From contig NZ_FNWK01000001.1 in NCBI RefSeq assembly GCF_900108295.1, positions 62,001 to 126,000 on the forward strand: DNA of 64,000 nt, given 5' to 3'. Positions within the stretch are counted from its first letter, which is position 1, and each line of letters begins with the position of its first letter. Origin of the DNA: Sphingopyxis sp. YR583 (GTDB lineage Bacteria; Pseudomonadota; Alphaproteobacteria; Sphingomonadales; Sphingomonadaceae). The translations under genes were made by a program, and so were the position numbers. The notes beneath the pieces were generated by a model. It was not told the origin of the DNA. It saw only the letters and a list, made by a program, of their open reading frames with translations, and did no database searches. Positions 57,030-64,000 of this stretch are shown here, one piece after another.

Positions 57030-57058
57030 AAGGGGCGGCCCGCAAGGAGCCGCCCCTT
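57030..57058. terminator. Bidirectional terminator between the M19-like gene and the TonB receptor
   Basis: AAGGGGCGGC and GCCGCCCCTT are a perfect ten-pair stem with a nine-base loop. An A-run precedes and a T-rich tail (TCTCTGTTCTG) follows, so it can end transcription from both sides in the 80-base gap. Confidence 0.9.
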
Positions 57059-57098
57059 CTCTGTTCTGCTGGTCCCGGCGAACCGGGACGAACGCCGC

Positions 57099-59963
57099 TT
57101 AGAAGCGGAAGTCCACACCGGCATAGAACAGACGGCCATAAAGGTCGTAGGTCGTTGCCGAAGTCTGCGCACCCGGGAAGGTCACAGGGTTCGTGTCACC
57201 GAACCGCGGCGGCTTCTTGTCGAACACATTGTCGACGCCCAGGTAGAACTCATACTTCTTCTTGTCGTCGAGGCTGAAGCGCAGCTGCGCATCGTGATAC
57301 CAATAGGCACCCGTGCTGATCGGCGCGGCGGCGGTCAGGTCGTCGACGACCGACGACAGATAGTTCACGCGCCAGTTGAGCGAGACATTGTCCCAGCCAA
57401 CCGTTGCCGAAACATTGACCTTGTCGCGGAAACCGGTGCCGAGACGGCCACAGCTGTAGCAATCAAGCTGGCCGACTTCCTTCTGCGTCGGGCCGCCCGG
57501 GAACGACGTCTGCTGCTGCTTGAGCAGGTGCGTCCAGAAGGCCGCCAGGTCAAAACGACCGCTTTCGCCGAAGGTCGTGCTGTACTTGACCTGCGTATCG
57601 ATACCCGAAACGAGGAACGAACCGGTGTTCAGGTTGAACGCGTCAACCTGGGTGACACGGCCGGTCGCGTCGCGGGTGATGTTGTCGCAGAACAGCGCGT
57701 CGCCGCTACCGGTCATGCACTCGTCGAGCGACGTCTGCTGACCGATGATGCCGATCGCGTTCTTCAGCTTGATACGGTAGTAATCGACCGTCAGGCTGAG
57801 ACCGCGAACGAAGCGCGGCTGGATCACCGCACCGAGCGTCAGGGTCTTTGCCGTTTCTTCACGCAGGTTGGGGTTGCCGCCCAGGAAGCCGTTGATCGTC
57901 TGGATCTGCGCCGTCGAATAGACGAAGCCGCCAGCATTGGCTGCCGCTGCGATAGCCGGAATGGCCAAGCATGCCGCCGACAGGCTGCCACCGGGAACCG
58001 AGATCGGCGCACCGTCGCCATTGCCTTCGCGCTGGTCGCACGGGTCGACAATCGCGGGGAAGGTTTCGCTCTGAGCCGAGAAGAGTTCCGAGATGTTCGG
58101 CGCGCGGGTGGCTTCCGAATAGATACCGCGGAAACGGATATCCGGGATCGGGGCCCATTCGCCGCCAGCCTTCCAGCTCCACACACCGCCGACCGTCGAA
58201 TAGTCGGAATAGCGAACGGCGCCTTCGAGGCCGAGATAATGGAAGAAGGGACGCTCCGAAAGGATCGGCGCGACGACTTCGAGGAAGCCTTCCTTCACAT
58301 TATACTTGCCGCGGGTGTCGGTCAGCAGGTTGCCGAGCGTCTGGCCGAGGTTGGTCGCATCGTCGAAATCTTCGCTGCTGCGTTCGCGGCGATATTCAAA
58401 GCCGGTTGCAAAGCTCAGGGCACCGCCCGGAAGCTCGAACACTTCGCCCGAAACCGACGCCGAGAAGACGTCCTGCTTCACCTTGGCGCGATATTCCGAC
58501 AGCTGACCGCCACGGGTCACATAATCGGCAGCAGCGGCCGAAACCGTGTTGAAGCCGAAGATGTTGATCGGCACGCAAGCCGCGTCATTGTTGTTCGGAT
58601 TGGCATCGACGTTGATGCTGCAAACCGGGCCGTTCGGACCGGCGACAGCGTTCAGCGCGTTGACATATTGCGGGCCAAAGATCGTTCCCGAACGGGTGTA
58701 ATCCTTGGTTTCGCCATGGCCGTAATAAAGTTCATAGTCGAACTTTTCGGCAAAGCTGCCACGCAGGCCGGCAACGGCGCGCCAGGTTTCGCGGTCGTTC
58801 TTGTTGCTGCGATCGAAGATATCGTTCGAACGGCGACGGAACGGCAGCGAGGTGACGCCTTCTGCAATCATCGCATCGCGAATTGCCGTCGGGATAAACG
58901 GGTTCGTGATGGGAATGCCCGCATAGGGCGTGCCGTCGGCGTTGACGAGGTCGGTATCGGCAACCGCCTGCGGCTCGAGGCTCGAACGCGACTTGCTCTT
59001 GGCATAGCTGCCTTCGAAGAACAGCGTCGCGTTGTCCGACAGTTCGTAGCTGGCGAGGCCGGTGACGAGATAACGCTCGACCGGAACGCCAAGGTAGCGA
59101 TCCTGGTTACGGTCGTAACCGTCGATGTTTGCGCCTTCATACGGCTTCAGGACATTGCCCGGGCCATAGGTGAAGGTTGCGCCGCCGGGGGCGAACGAAC
59201 CGTCGGGGCTGAACAGACCCTGCTGAGCGAAGGAGCTGCGGTTCGGAACGTCGTTCGCCGAGAAGCCGCGGTTGCGCGAACGCAAGCCGTTGTCGCGGTC
59301 ATAGCTGCCGTTGACGACAATGTGGCCGCGGCCGTCGGCAAACGCCGTACCCGCGGTCAGGCTGGCGAGATAACGACCCGCGTCGCCTTCGTCGCTGATC
59401 GTGCCCTGTCCGTGGAAACGAATGCCTTCGAACTTGTCGTCGAGGATGAAGTTGACGACGCCCGCGATGGCTTCCGAACCGTAAACCGCCGACGCGCCGC
59501 CGGTCACGACCTGGACGTCCTTGATCAGGTCGGTCGGGATGGTGTTGAGGTCGACGACCGACGTGCCGGGCAGGCCGGCGACGAAACGACGGCCGTTGAC
59601 GAGAACGAGCGTGCGGGCCGAACCCAGGTTACGCAGGTTGACGGTGGCGATACCGTTGCCGGTGGTCGAGAAGTTCGACGAGGTGCGGCTGATGTTCTGG
59701 CCGACCGACGGCAGTTCGTTCAGCACGTCCTGGATGTTGGCGGCGCCGGTCTGCTGGATCTGTTCCTGGCCGATGACCGAAACGGGAACCGACGAGCTGA
59801 GGTCGGGGCGCGCGATGCGCGAGCCGGTGACGACGATCGTGTCCGCGCCAGCGTCATCAGCGACGTCGGCGTCCTGTGCATAGGCGGGGATCGAAATCAT
59901 CGCAGCGCCAAGCACGAAAGGTGCGGCGGTCAATTTCAAAAGGGGGAGATTGGCTTTTTTCAC
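57099..59963 (-). CDS. TonB-dependent receptor (large, Oar/catabolic type)
   Basis: 954 residues with signal peptide ending in PAYAQ, TonB-box-like TIVVTGSRIARPD, plug with NIQDVLNELPSVGQ, ARTLVLVNGRRFVAGLPG and DVQVVTGGASAVYGSEAIAGVVNF, and barrel ending in YGRLFYAGVDFRF. This is the abundant sphingomonad TonB receptor class, often paired with peptidase or hydrolase genes. Sequence cannot reveal its ligand; the M19-like neighbour suggests a peptide (inference). Upstream 220 bases are gene-free. Confidence 0.95.
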   Translation of the reverse strand: MKKANLPLLKLTAAPFVLGAAMISIPAYAQDADVADDAGADTIVVTGSRIARPDLSSSVPVSVIGQEQIQQTGAANIQDVLNELPSVGQNISRTSSNFSTTGNGIATVNLRNLGSARTLVLVNGRRFVAGLPGTSVVDLNTIPTDLIKDVQVVTGGASAVYGSEAIAGVVNFILDDKFEGIRFHGQGTISDEGDAGRYLASLTAGTAFADGRGHIVVNGSYDRDNGLRSRNRGFSANDVPNRSSFAQQGLFSPDGSFAPGGATFTYGPGNVLKPYEGANIDGYDRNQDRYLGVPVERYLVTGLASYELSDNATLFFEGSYAKSKSRSSLEPQAVADTDLVNADGTPYAGIPITNPFIPTAIRDAMIAEGVTSLPFRRRSNDIFDRSNKNDRETWRAVAGLRGSFAEKFDYELYYGHGETKDYTRSGTIFGPQYVNALNAVAGPNGPVCSINVDANPNNNDAACVPINIFGFNTVSAAAADYVTRGGQLSEYRAKVKQDVFSASVSGEVFELPGGALSFATGFEYRRERSSEDFDDATNLGQTLGNLLTDTRGKYNVKEGFLEVVAPILSERPFFHYLGLEGAVRYSDYSTVGGVWSWKAGGEWAPIPDIRFRGIYSEATRAPNISELFSAQSETFPAIVDPCDQREGNGDGAPISVPGGSLSAACLAIPAIAAAANAGGFVYSTAQIQTINGFLGGNPNLREETAKTLTLGAVIQPRFVRGLSLTVDYYRIKLKNAIGIIGQQTSLDECMTGSGDALFCDNITRDATGRVTQVDAFNLNTGSFLVSGIDTQVKYSTTFGESGRFDLAAFWTHLLKQQQTSFPGGPTQKEVGQLDCYSCGRLGTGFRDKVNVSATVGWDNVSLNWRVNYLSSVVDDLTAAAPISTGAYWYHDAQLRFSLDDKKKYEFYLGVDNVFDKKPPRFGDTNPVTFPGAQTSATTYDLYGRLFYAGVDFRF

Positions 59964-60186
59964 AGTGCAGTTTTCCTCGCTGCTTCATGGCAGAATCGGA
60001 CAAGGACGGCACTTGAGGAGGATCTCACCTCAGCGTCGCCCTCCCGGTGGCGGGCGATGGGCTTTTGACATGAGTCCGTAAAGAGATTTTGACCCGGCCG
60101 AGGATTTTCGGTCTGTTTTGTGACTTATTTGCAACAGCCCTGTGACGGTCTCCAATGGAAATATCCGGAGCTTGTCGGGCTTATCC

Positions 60187-60888
60187 TTAAGGCTTGCCTG
60201 ACGCTCCTTCGGGCTGGGGCAGCAACAGTGCGAGAAGGATCGCGCGGCATTCGCCATCGATCGTGCCATCGATCAGTTCAGGACGAAAACGGCGCTGGAA
60301 AGCGACCGTCGCCGCAAATCCATCGGTCACGTCATAACCGAAGCGTTCGAGCGCGAGCAGGAACCCCGCGTCGGTCCATAGGGGATCGGTGAGCTTCTTG
60401 GTCGGGCGCGGCAGTGCGAGGCGGCGGCGCGCGAGTTCTTCCCACGGAAACAATTCGCCCGGATCCTGCTTGCGCGTCGGCGCGATATCCGAATGGCCGA
60501 CCACATTGCCACGCGTGATAGCGTGACGGTCCTTGATCAGATGCACCAGACGCACCACCGACGCGACCTGCGCATCGGGAAAGGGCACATAGCCCCATTC
60601 ATGCCCGGGATTGACGATCTCGATCCCGACGCTCGCCGAATTGATGTCGCTGACCCCGCGCCAGTGCGATTTGCCCGCGTGCCAGGCGCGCTTGTCCTCG
60701 GGAACCATATGCGTGATCTGGCCATCTTCGGCGACGACATAGTGCGCCGACACTTTCGCTTCGGGATTGGCAAGCCAATCAAGGGCTTCAGCGCCGCTCT
60801 TCATACCGGTATAGTGGAGTACGATCATCGATACAGCCAGCGCGCGCTCGTCGAAATTTGGGGACCAGCGTTCGATAAAATCGCTCAT
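60187..60888 (-). CDS. N-acetylmuramoyl-L-alanine amidase, AmpD type
   Basis: 233 residues, no signal peptide, so cytoplasmic. IVLHYTGMKSGAEALDWL, NSASVGIEIVNPG and VVGHSDIAPTRKQDPGELFPW give the amidase_2 zinc and catalytic sites; the C-terminal part (GFAATVAFQRRFRPELIDG) is a peptidoglycan-binding domain. It removes the peptide from anhydroMurNAc muropeptides in cell-wall recycling, in line with the Slt70 gene in the window. Confidence 0.93.
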   Translation of the reverse strand: MSDFIERWSPNFDERALAVSMIVLHYTGMKSGAEALDWLANPEAKVSAHYVVAEDGQITHMVPEDKRAWHAGKSHWRGVSDINSASVGIEIVNPGHEWGYVPFPDAQVASVVRLVHLIKDRHAITRGNVVGHSDIAPTRKQDPGELFPWEELARRRLALPRPTKKLTDPLWTDAGFLLALERFGYDVTDGFAATVAFQRRFRPELIDGTIDGECRAILLALLLPQPEGASGKP

Positions 60889-60954
60889 GCGCTCCGGGGA
60901 CCCGTCCTGTGCTTGCCTGTTCGTCGATTGCGCCAGCGACGCGCAAAAAGCAAG

Positions 60955-61827
60955 TCAGGCGGCCAGCGAGGGAGAGACCGGAGGGCGACGTACCTGCTGG
61001 TCGGCGGGTTCGTACAGGCCGCGCAGACGGGGGCTTGCGACGAACTGGTCGGTCTGCCCAAGGACCGTTTCGCCCGCACCAAGGACGAGGAAGCTCTGCG
61101 GCGCCGCCATCGCGCGGAGCCGCGCAAAGGCTTTCTGGCGCATCGGTGCCGAAAAATAGAGAAGCAGGTTGCGGCAGAATATCAGATCGGCGGGACAGCC
61201 AAGCGGCGGCCGATCGGTGAGCATATTCTGCACCGAAAAATCGACGCGGCGACGCAGGTCGGCCTTGGCGAGCCAGCCGCCTTCGGTTTGATCGAACCAG
61301 CGCACCATACGCTGCACCGGCAGGCCGCGCTGGATCTCGAACTGGCTGTAAAGCCCGACGCGCGCGCGGGAGATCGCGTGATAGCTGACATCGGTGCCGA
61401 CGATATCGATCTGCCAGCCCGCCCATTTCGCACTCTGCTCGGCGATCAGCATCGCCATCGAATAGGCTTCCTGCCCTGTCGATACGCCGCAATGCCAGAT
61501 CGTCAGCCGCCGGCGCAGCTTGTTGATCTCGCGAATCTGCTCAAGCGCTGTCGCCGCTATTTCGTCGAACACGCTATATTCGCGATAAAAATAGGTCTCG
61601 TTGTTCAGCATCGCATCGACCGTGTCGTCGAGTAGCTGCCGGCTGTTCGACGTCACGAGCGCGGCAACCAGCGCATCGAGATCGGCGATCCCGTGGCGAT
61701 GCATGACGGGCTTTAGCGACATTTCGATCCGCCAGATACGGTTCGGCGACAGCGTCTGCCCGGTCCGCGATTCCAGTACCCCCATCAGGACGCGGTATGC
61801 CGACTCGCTGGCCGTCCCGCCCATCAT
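60955..61827 (-). CDS. cheR: Chemotaxis methyltransferase CheR
   Basis: 290 residues. N-terminal helical domain, then SAM-binding IWHCGVSTGQEAYSMAML, FDEIAATALEQ, IVGTDVSYHAISRAR and DLIFCRNLLLYF, and the end PQSFLVLGAGET. It methylates receptor glutamates with SAM. It overlaps cheB by four bases (ATGA). The C-terminus is extended by about 30 residues beyond the usual end. Confidence 0.95.
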   Translation of the reverse strand: MMGGTASESAYRVLMGVLESRTGQTLSPNRIWRIEMSLKPVMHRHGIADLDALVAALVTSNSRQLLDDTVDAMLNNETYFYREYSVFDEIAATALEQIREINKLRRRLTIWHCGVSTGQEAYSMAMLIAEQSAKWAGWQIDIVGTDVSYHAISRARVGLYSQFEIQRGLPVQRMVRWFDQTEGGWLAKADLRRRVDFSVQNMLTDRPPLGCPADLIFCRNLLLYFSAPMRQKAFARLRAMAAPQSFLVLGAGETVLGQTDQFVASPRLRGLYEPADQQVRRPPVSPSLAA

Positions 61828-62924
61828 GGCTTGCGCCGTCCGGGAAGGAAGCTGCCGAGCATCAGCGCGATTGCGTCGGGGTTGAGCGTCGCCGCCGCGA
61901 TGCCCGCCTTCGCGACCGCCCCCGGCATTCCCCAGATCACGCAGCTTTCGGGGGCTTGCGCGAAAATCGTCCCGCCGGCGTCCTTGAGCCGCGCCGCACC
62001 GATCACCCCGTCACGGCCCATGCCGCTCAAGATCACGGCAACGCCGCCTCTGCCATAGACGTCGGCGACCGAATCGAACATCGGGTCGGCCGACGGACAG
62101 CAGCCATTATCCATGACGCGGCGATCGAGCGCGATTTCGGCCCGGCGGCCGCTGGTAACGACGATTAGGTGCGCGTCGCCCGGAGCAAGATAGATACAGC
62201 CGCGTTCGACGGTCATCCCTGCCGCTGCAACCCGCACGCGGCGCGTCGTCATCGTCGCGATCTGCTTCGCGTAAAATTCCATGAAAGCGTCGGGCAGATG
62301 CTGGGTCAGCAGGATCGGCGCCGTGATCCGCGGATCGAGGTTCGCCAGGAAATTGGCGAAGGCGGGGATGCCGCCCGTCGATGCGGCCACCGCGATACAT
62401 TCGATCGGCTGATCGGTGTCGATCGCGAGCGTGGCGGGCGAAGGCGTCGGCCGCTCGGCAATCGGGACCGGCGCCGGGAAGTCGCGCCGATGGCCCAGCG
62501 TCATGATCCGCTCGGTCAGGACTTCGGCGAAACGCCCCGAAAAACTGCCGCGGCCGGGTTTGGCGAGCGTATCGCTGGCACCGAGCGCGAGCGCGTCGAT
62601 CGCGGCTGGCCCGCCCTCGACGCAATTCGAAGAAAGAATGAGCACGCGCGCCTTTTCGGCGCGCTCCAATATATGGGGCAGCGCATCGATCCCGTTCATC
62701 CCCGGCATTTCGATATCGAGCACGACAACATCGACCGGCTCGCGCGCCAGATAATCGAGCGCATCATGCGCCGAGGCGACCGATGCGCAAATCTCGAGCC
62801 CCGGCCGCTGATCGACAATGCGTTCGAGGATACTGCGGACGACAAGACTGTCGTCGACGAGCATCACCCGCACGGTGCGGGCTTTCGGCTCCGGGTCGGG
62901 TATAAGGGGTTGCGGTCGAGCCAC
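61824..62924 (-). CDS. cheB: Chemotaxis methylesterase CheB
   Basis: 366 residues. Receiver with Asp70 (VVVLDIEMPGMNGIDAL), a linker, then the esterase domain with Ser in AVAASTGGIPAF, His in ILLTQHLPDAFMEF and Asp in ILSGMGRDGVIG. It removes receptor methyl groups and is activated by CheA. 21 bases follow cheY. Confidence 0.96.
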   Translation of the reverse strand: MARPQPLIPDPEPKARTVRVMLVDDSLVVRSILERIVDQRPGLEICASVASAHDALDYLAREPVDVVVLDIEMPGMNGIDALPHILERAEKARVLILSSNCVEGGPAAIDALALGASDTLAKPGRGSFSGRFAEVLTERIMTLGHRRDFPAPVPIAERPTPSPATLAIDTDQPIECIAVAASTGGIPAFANFLANLDPRITAPILLTQHLPDAFMEFYAKQIATMTTRRVRVAAAGMTVERGCIYLAPGDAHLIVVTSGRRAEIALDRRVMDNGCCPSADPMFDSVADVYGRGGVAVILSGMGRDGVIGAARLKDAGGTIFAQAPESCVIWGMPGAVAKAGIAAATLNPDAIALMLGSFLPGRRKP

Positions 62925-62945
62925 CGAAAAACCTCAATAAAAACC

Positions 62946-63320
62946 TCAGGCGATGCCGACGAGCTGCAGCTTTCCTTCAAGCGTTTCGCGGTCGAACGGC
63001 TTCATGACATATTCGTCCGCGCCGGCCTCGATCGCTGCGCGGATATGGTCGATGCTGTTTTCGGTCGTGCAGAAAACGACGCGCGGGCGCTCTTCATGCC
63101 CATAATCGAGGTCGTTGAACGCCCCCAGAAACTCCATTCCGCTCATCACCGGCATATTCCAGTCGAGCAGGATGACGTCGGGACGATTGGCGCGGCAAAA
63201 GGTCAGCGCCTCCTGCCCATCGGCCGCCTCGTCGACAGCAAAGGCCATACTTTCAAGAATATGGCGCGCGACCTTACGAATGACTTTGCTGTCATCGACC
63301 ACCAGACAAGATTTCGACAT
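62946..63320 (-). CDS. cheY: CheY-like response regulator
   Basis: 124 residues, receiver only. Asp9/Asp10 pocket (LVVDDSKVIRKV), phosphoacceptor Asp53 (VILLDWNMPVMSG), Thr85-86 (FCTTEN), Lys107 (YVMKPF). Placed between cheW and cheB, it should be the response output of the pathway. Confidence 0.94.
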   Translation of the reverse strand: MSKSCLVVDDSKVIRKVARHILESMAFAVDEAADGQEALTFCRANRPDVILLDWNMPVMSGMEFLGAFNDLDYGHEERPRVVFCTTENSIDHIRAAIEAGADEYVMKPFDRETLEGKLQLVGIA

Positions 63321-63396
63321 TCGATTAACTCCGACCCCCGGGATTTGGGCATGTTTACGGTGAAGGCGTGTGCAGCCCGTTAATAAACGGCCGAAA

Positions 63397-63834
63397 TCAT
63401 GCCGCCTTTAAGGCCGGGAGCGTGATAAAATGCGATGGGTCGACGACAAGCAGCGAAGCACCTTCATGCTCGATCATCGCATCGGCAACGCGCGCCCAGC
63501 CGGGTAGCAGTTTTCCGGCAATGCGCGTCTCGGGCGCCTCGATGAAACACACGTCCTCGATCTCGTCCGCGAGCAGGGCATAGCCATGCTCCGCAACATC
63601 GACGACGATCACTCGCTGACCCGGGACGACGGGTACCGCAGGCAGCCCGACAACGACATGCGGATCGATCAGCGTGAAAACACGGCTGCGCAGGGCAAAG
63701 AGTCCCGCGACATGTGGCGGCGCGGCGGGCACTTCGACCGGCGCGCCAACCGTCACGACCGAATTGATTGCGCGGCTGCGCAGCGCGACGCGCGTGTCGG
63801 CAATGCGTGCGATCAGATAGAGTTTTTCCATCAT
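63397..63834 (-). CDS. cheW: Chemotaxis coupling protein CheW
   Basis: 145 residues: two SH3-like barrels, with VAGLFALRSRVFTLIDPHVVVG and VIVVDVAEHGYALLADEIEDV. It links receptors with CheA. ATG overlaps the upstream stop (ATGA). Confidence 0.94.
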   Translation of the reverse strand: MMEKLYLIARIADTRVALRSRAINSVVTVGAPVEVPAAPPHVAGLFALRSRVFTLIDPHVVVGLPAVPVVPGQRVIVVDVAEHGYALLADEIEDVCFIEAPETRIAGKLLPGWARVADAMIEHEGASLLVVDPSHFITLPALKAA

Positions 63835-64000
63835 GCGCCCACTCCCCCGACGCGGCGTTGCAGCGCGTCGAGCAGCGCCTGACGATCATAGCGATAGACG
63901 GTTTCGTCGTCGGGCCCGGTTGCCGCGACCGACGTGCGCAGGCGGATCATGGGCACCGAGCTGTTCGCGTCGTTGGCGGCCGCGCCGTCCTCGGTAAGGT
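63831..64000 (-). CDS. 3' end of a gene upstream of cheW, probably cheA
   Basis: The last 55 codons are visible (ending RYDRQALLDALQRRVGGVGA). Overlap with cheW (ATGA) and the order upstream of cheW-Y-B-R suggest cheA, but the visible residues are too few and not diagnostic of the CheA C-terminal domain. Confidence 0.6.
   Translation of the reverse strand, partial: LTEDGAAANDANSSVPMIRLRTSVAATGPDDETVYRYDRQALLDALQRRVGGVGA

Noticed and set aside
56154..60068. 1,300-codon plus-strand frame across the M19 and TonB receptor genes
   Set aside because: Its translation is shifted or antisense to two well-supported genes and lacks any motif.

Overview
The window reads as a chromosomal segment of an alphaproteobacterium of the Sphingomonadaceae, possibly Sphingopyxis (genus inferred, family more secure). 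Supporting signs are high GC, a CckA-type cell-cycle kinase, two large TonB-dependent receptors, a GTG-rich start-codon set, a direct-repeat (GTTC-N7-GTTC) LexA box in front of recA, and a System I cytochrome c maturation operon. No insertion sequence, CRISPR array or complete prophage is seen, and no stretch above 300 bases lacks a gene.

Layout. 1-12,064 is a catabolic/accessory block: amidohydrolase, DUF2236 oxygenase, TonB receptor, LuxR-type regulator, two acyl-CoA dehydrogenases, a DMT exporter, HMG-CoA lyase, a class III CoA-transferase and a glutathione transferase. 12,096-13,420 is a two-gene unit holding an AHH-type nuclease. 13,523-20,468 carries kup and the tightly overlapped ccmC-D-E-F-G-H-I operon (no ccmA/ccmB here). 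20,643-25,727 holds a DUF454 membrane protein, a leucine-type amino-acid dehydrogenase, tRNA-His, a prolyl-4-hydroxylase-like oxygenase, a SIMPL protein and an Uup-type ABC-F ATPase. 25,728-28,035 has a divergent DUF6456/XRE regulator pair and a glycosyltransferase. 28,099-31,090 is yajC-secD-secF. 31,349-35,617 has tRNA-Pro, two TauE/SafE transporters around a trans-3-hydroxyproline dehydratase, an EF-hand protein and a quinone oxidoreductase.

35,690-36,737 is a compact GH108 endolysin plus 3TM holin pair of the gene-transfer-agent (GTA) type. 36,734-44,540 contains alaS, exported proteins of unknown function, a second GST, an agmatinase-family protein and recA. 44,187-46,980 is cckA with a receiver protein. 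47,004-53,772 has an M13 peptidase, DUF2062, smpB, dapA, a Slt70-type transglycosylase and a GreA/GreB-type factor. 53,773-55,780 is a lower-GC patch with two exported proteins, a 51-residue membrane protein and RNase P RNA. 55,900-60,888 holds an M19 dipeptidase-like protein, a second TonB receptor and AmpD. 60,955-64,000 is a chemotaxis-type operon (probable cheA end, cheW, cheY, cheB, cheR).

The most interesting pattern is a dispersed candidate GTA control circuit. An 18-base sequence (with a 2-base gap) occurs only 34-43 bases upstream of the DUF6456 gene and of the endolysin gene, in the same orientation to both. DUF6456 is, as I recall, the domain of GTA activators of the GafA/GafY type, and XRE repressors (RogA) control GTAs in Caulobacter. 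A second theme is tail-to-tail compaction: five convergent gene pairs share a 4-base stop overlap (CTAG, TTAG or CTAA) and a sixth abuts in TGATCA.
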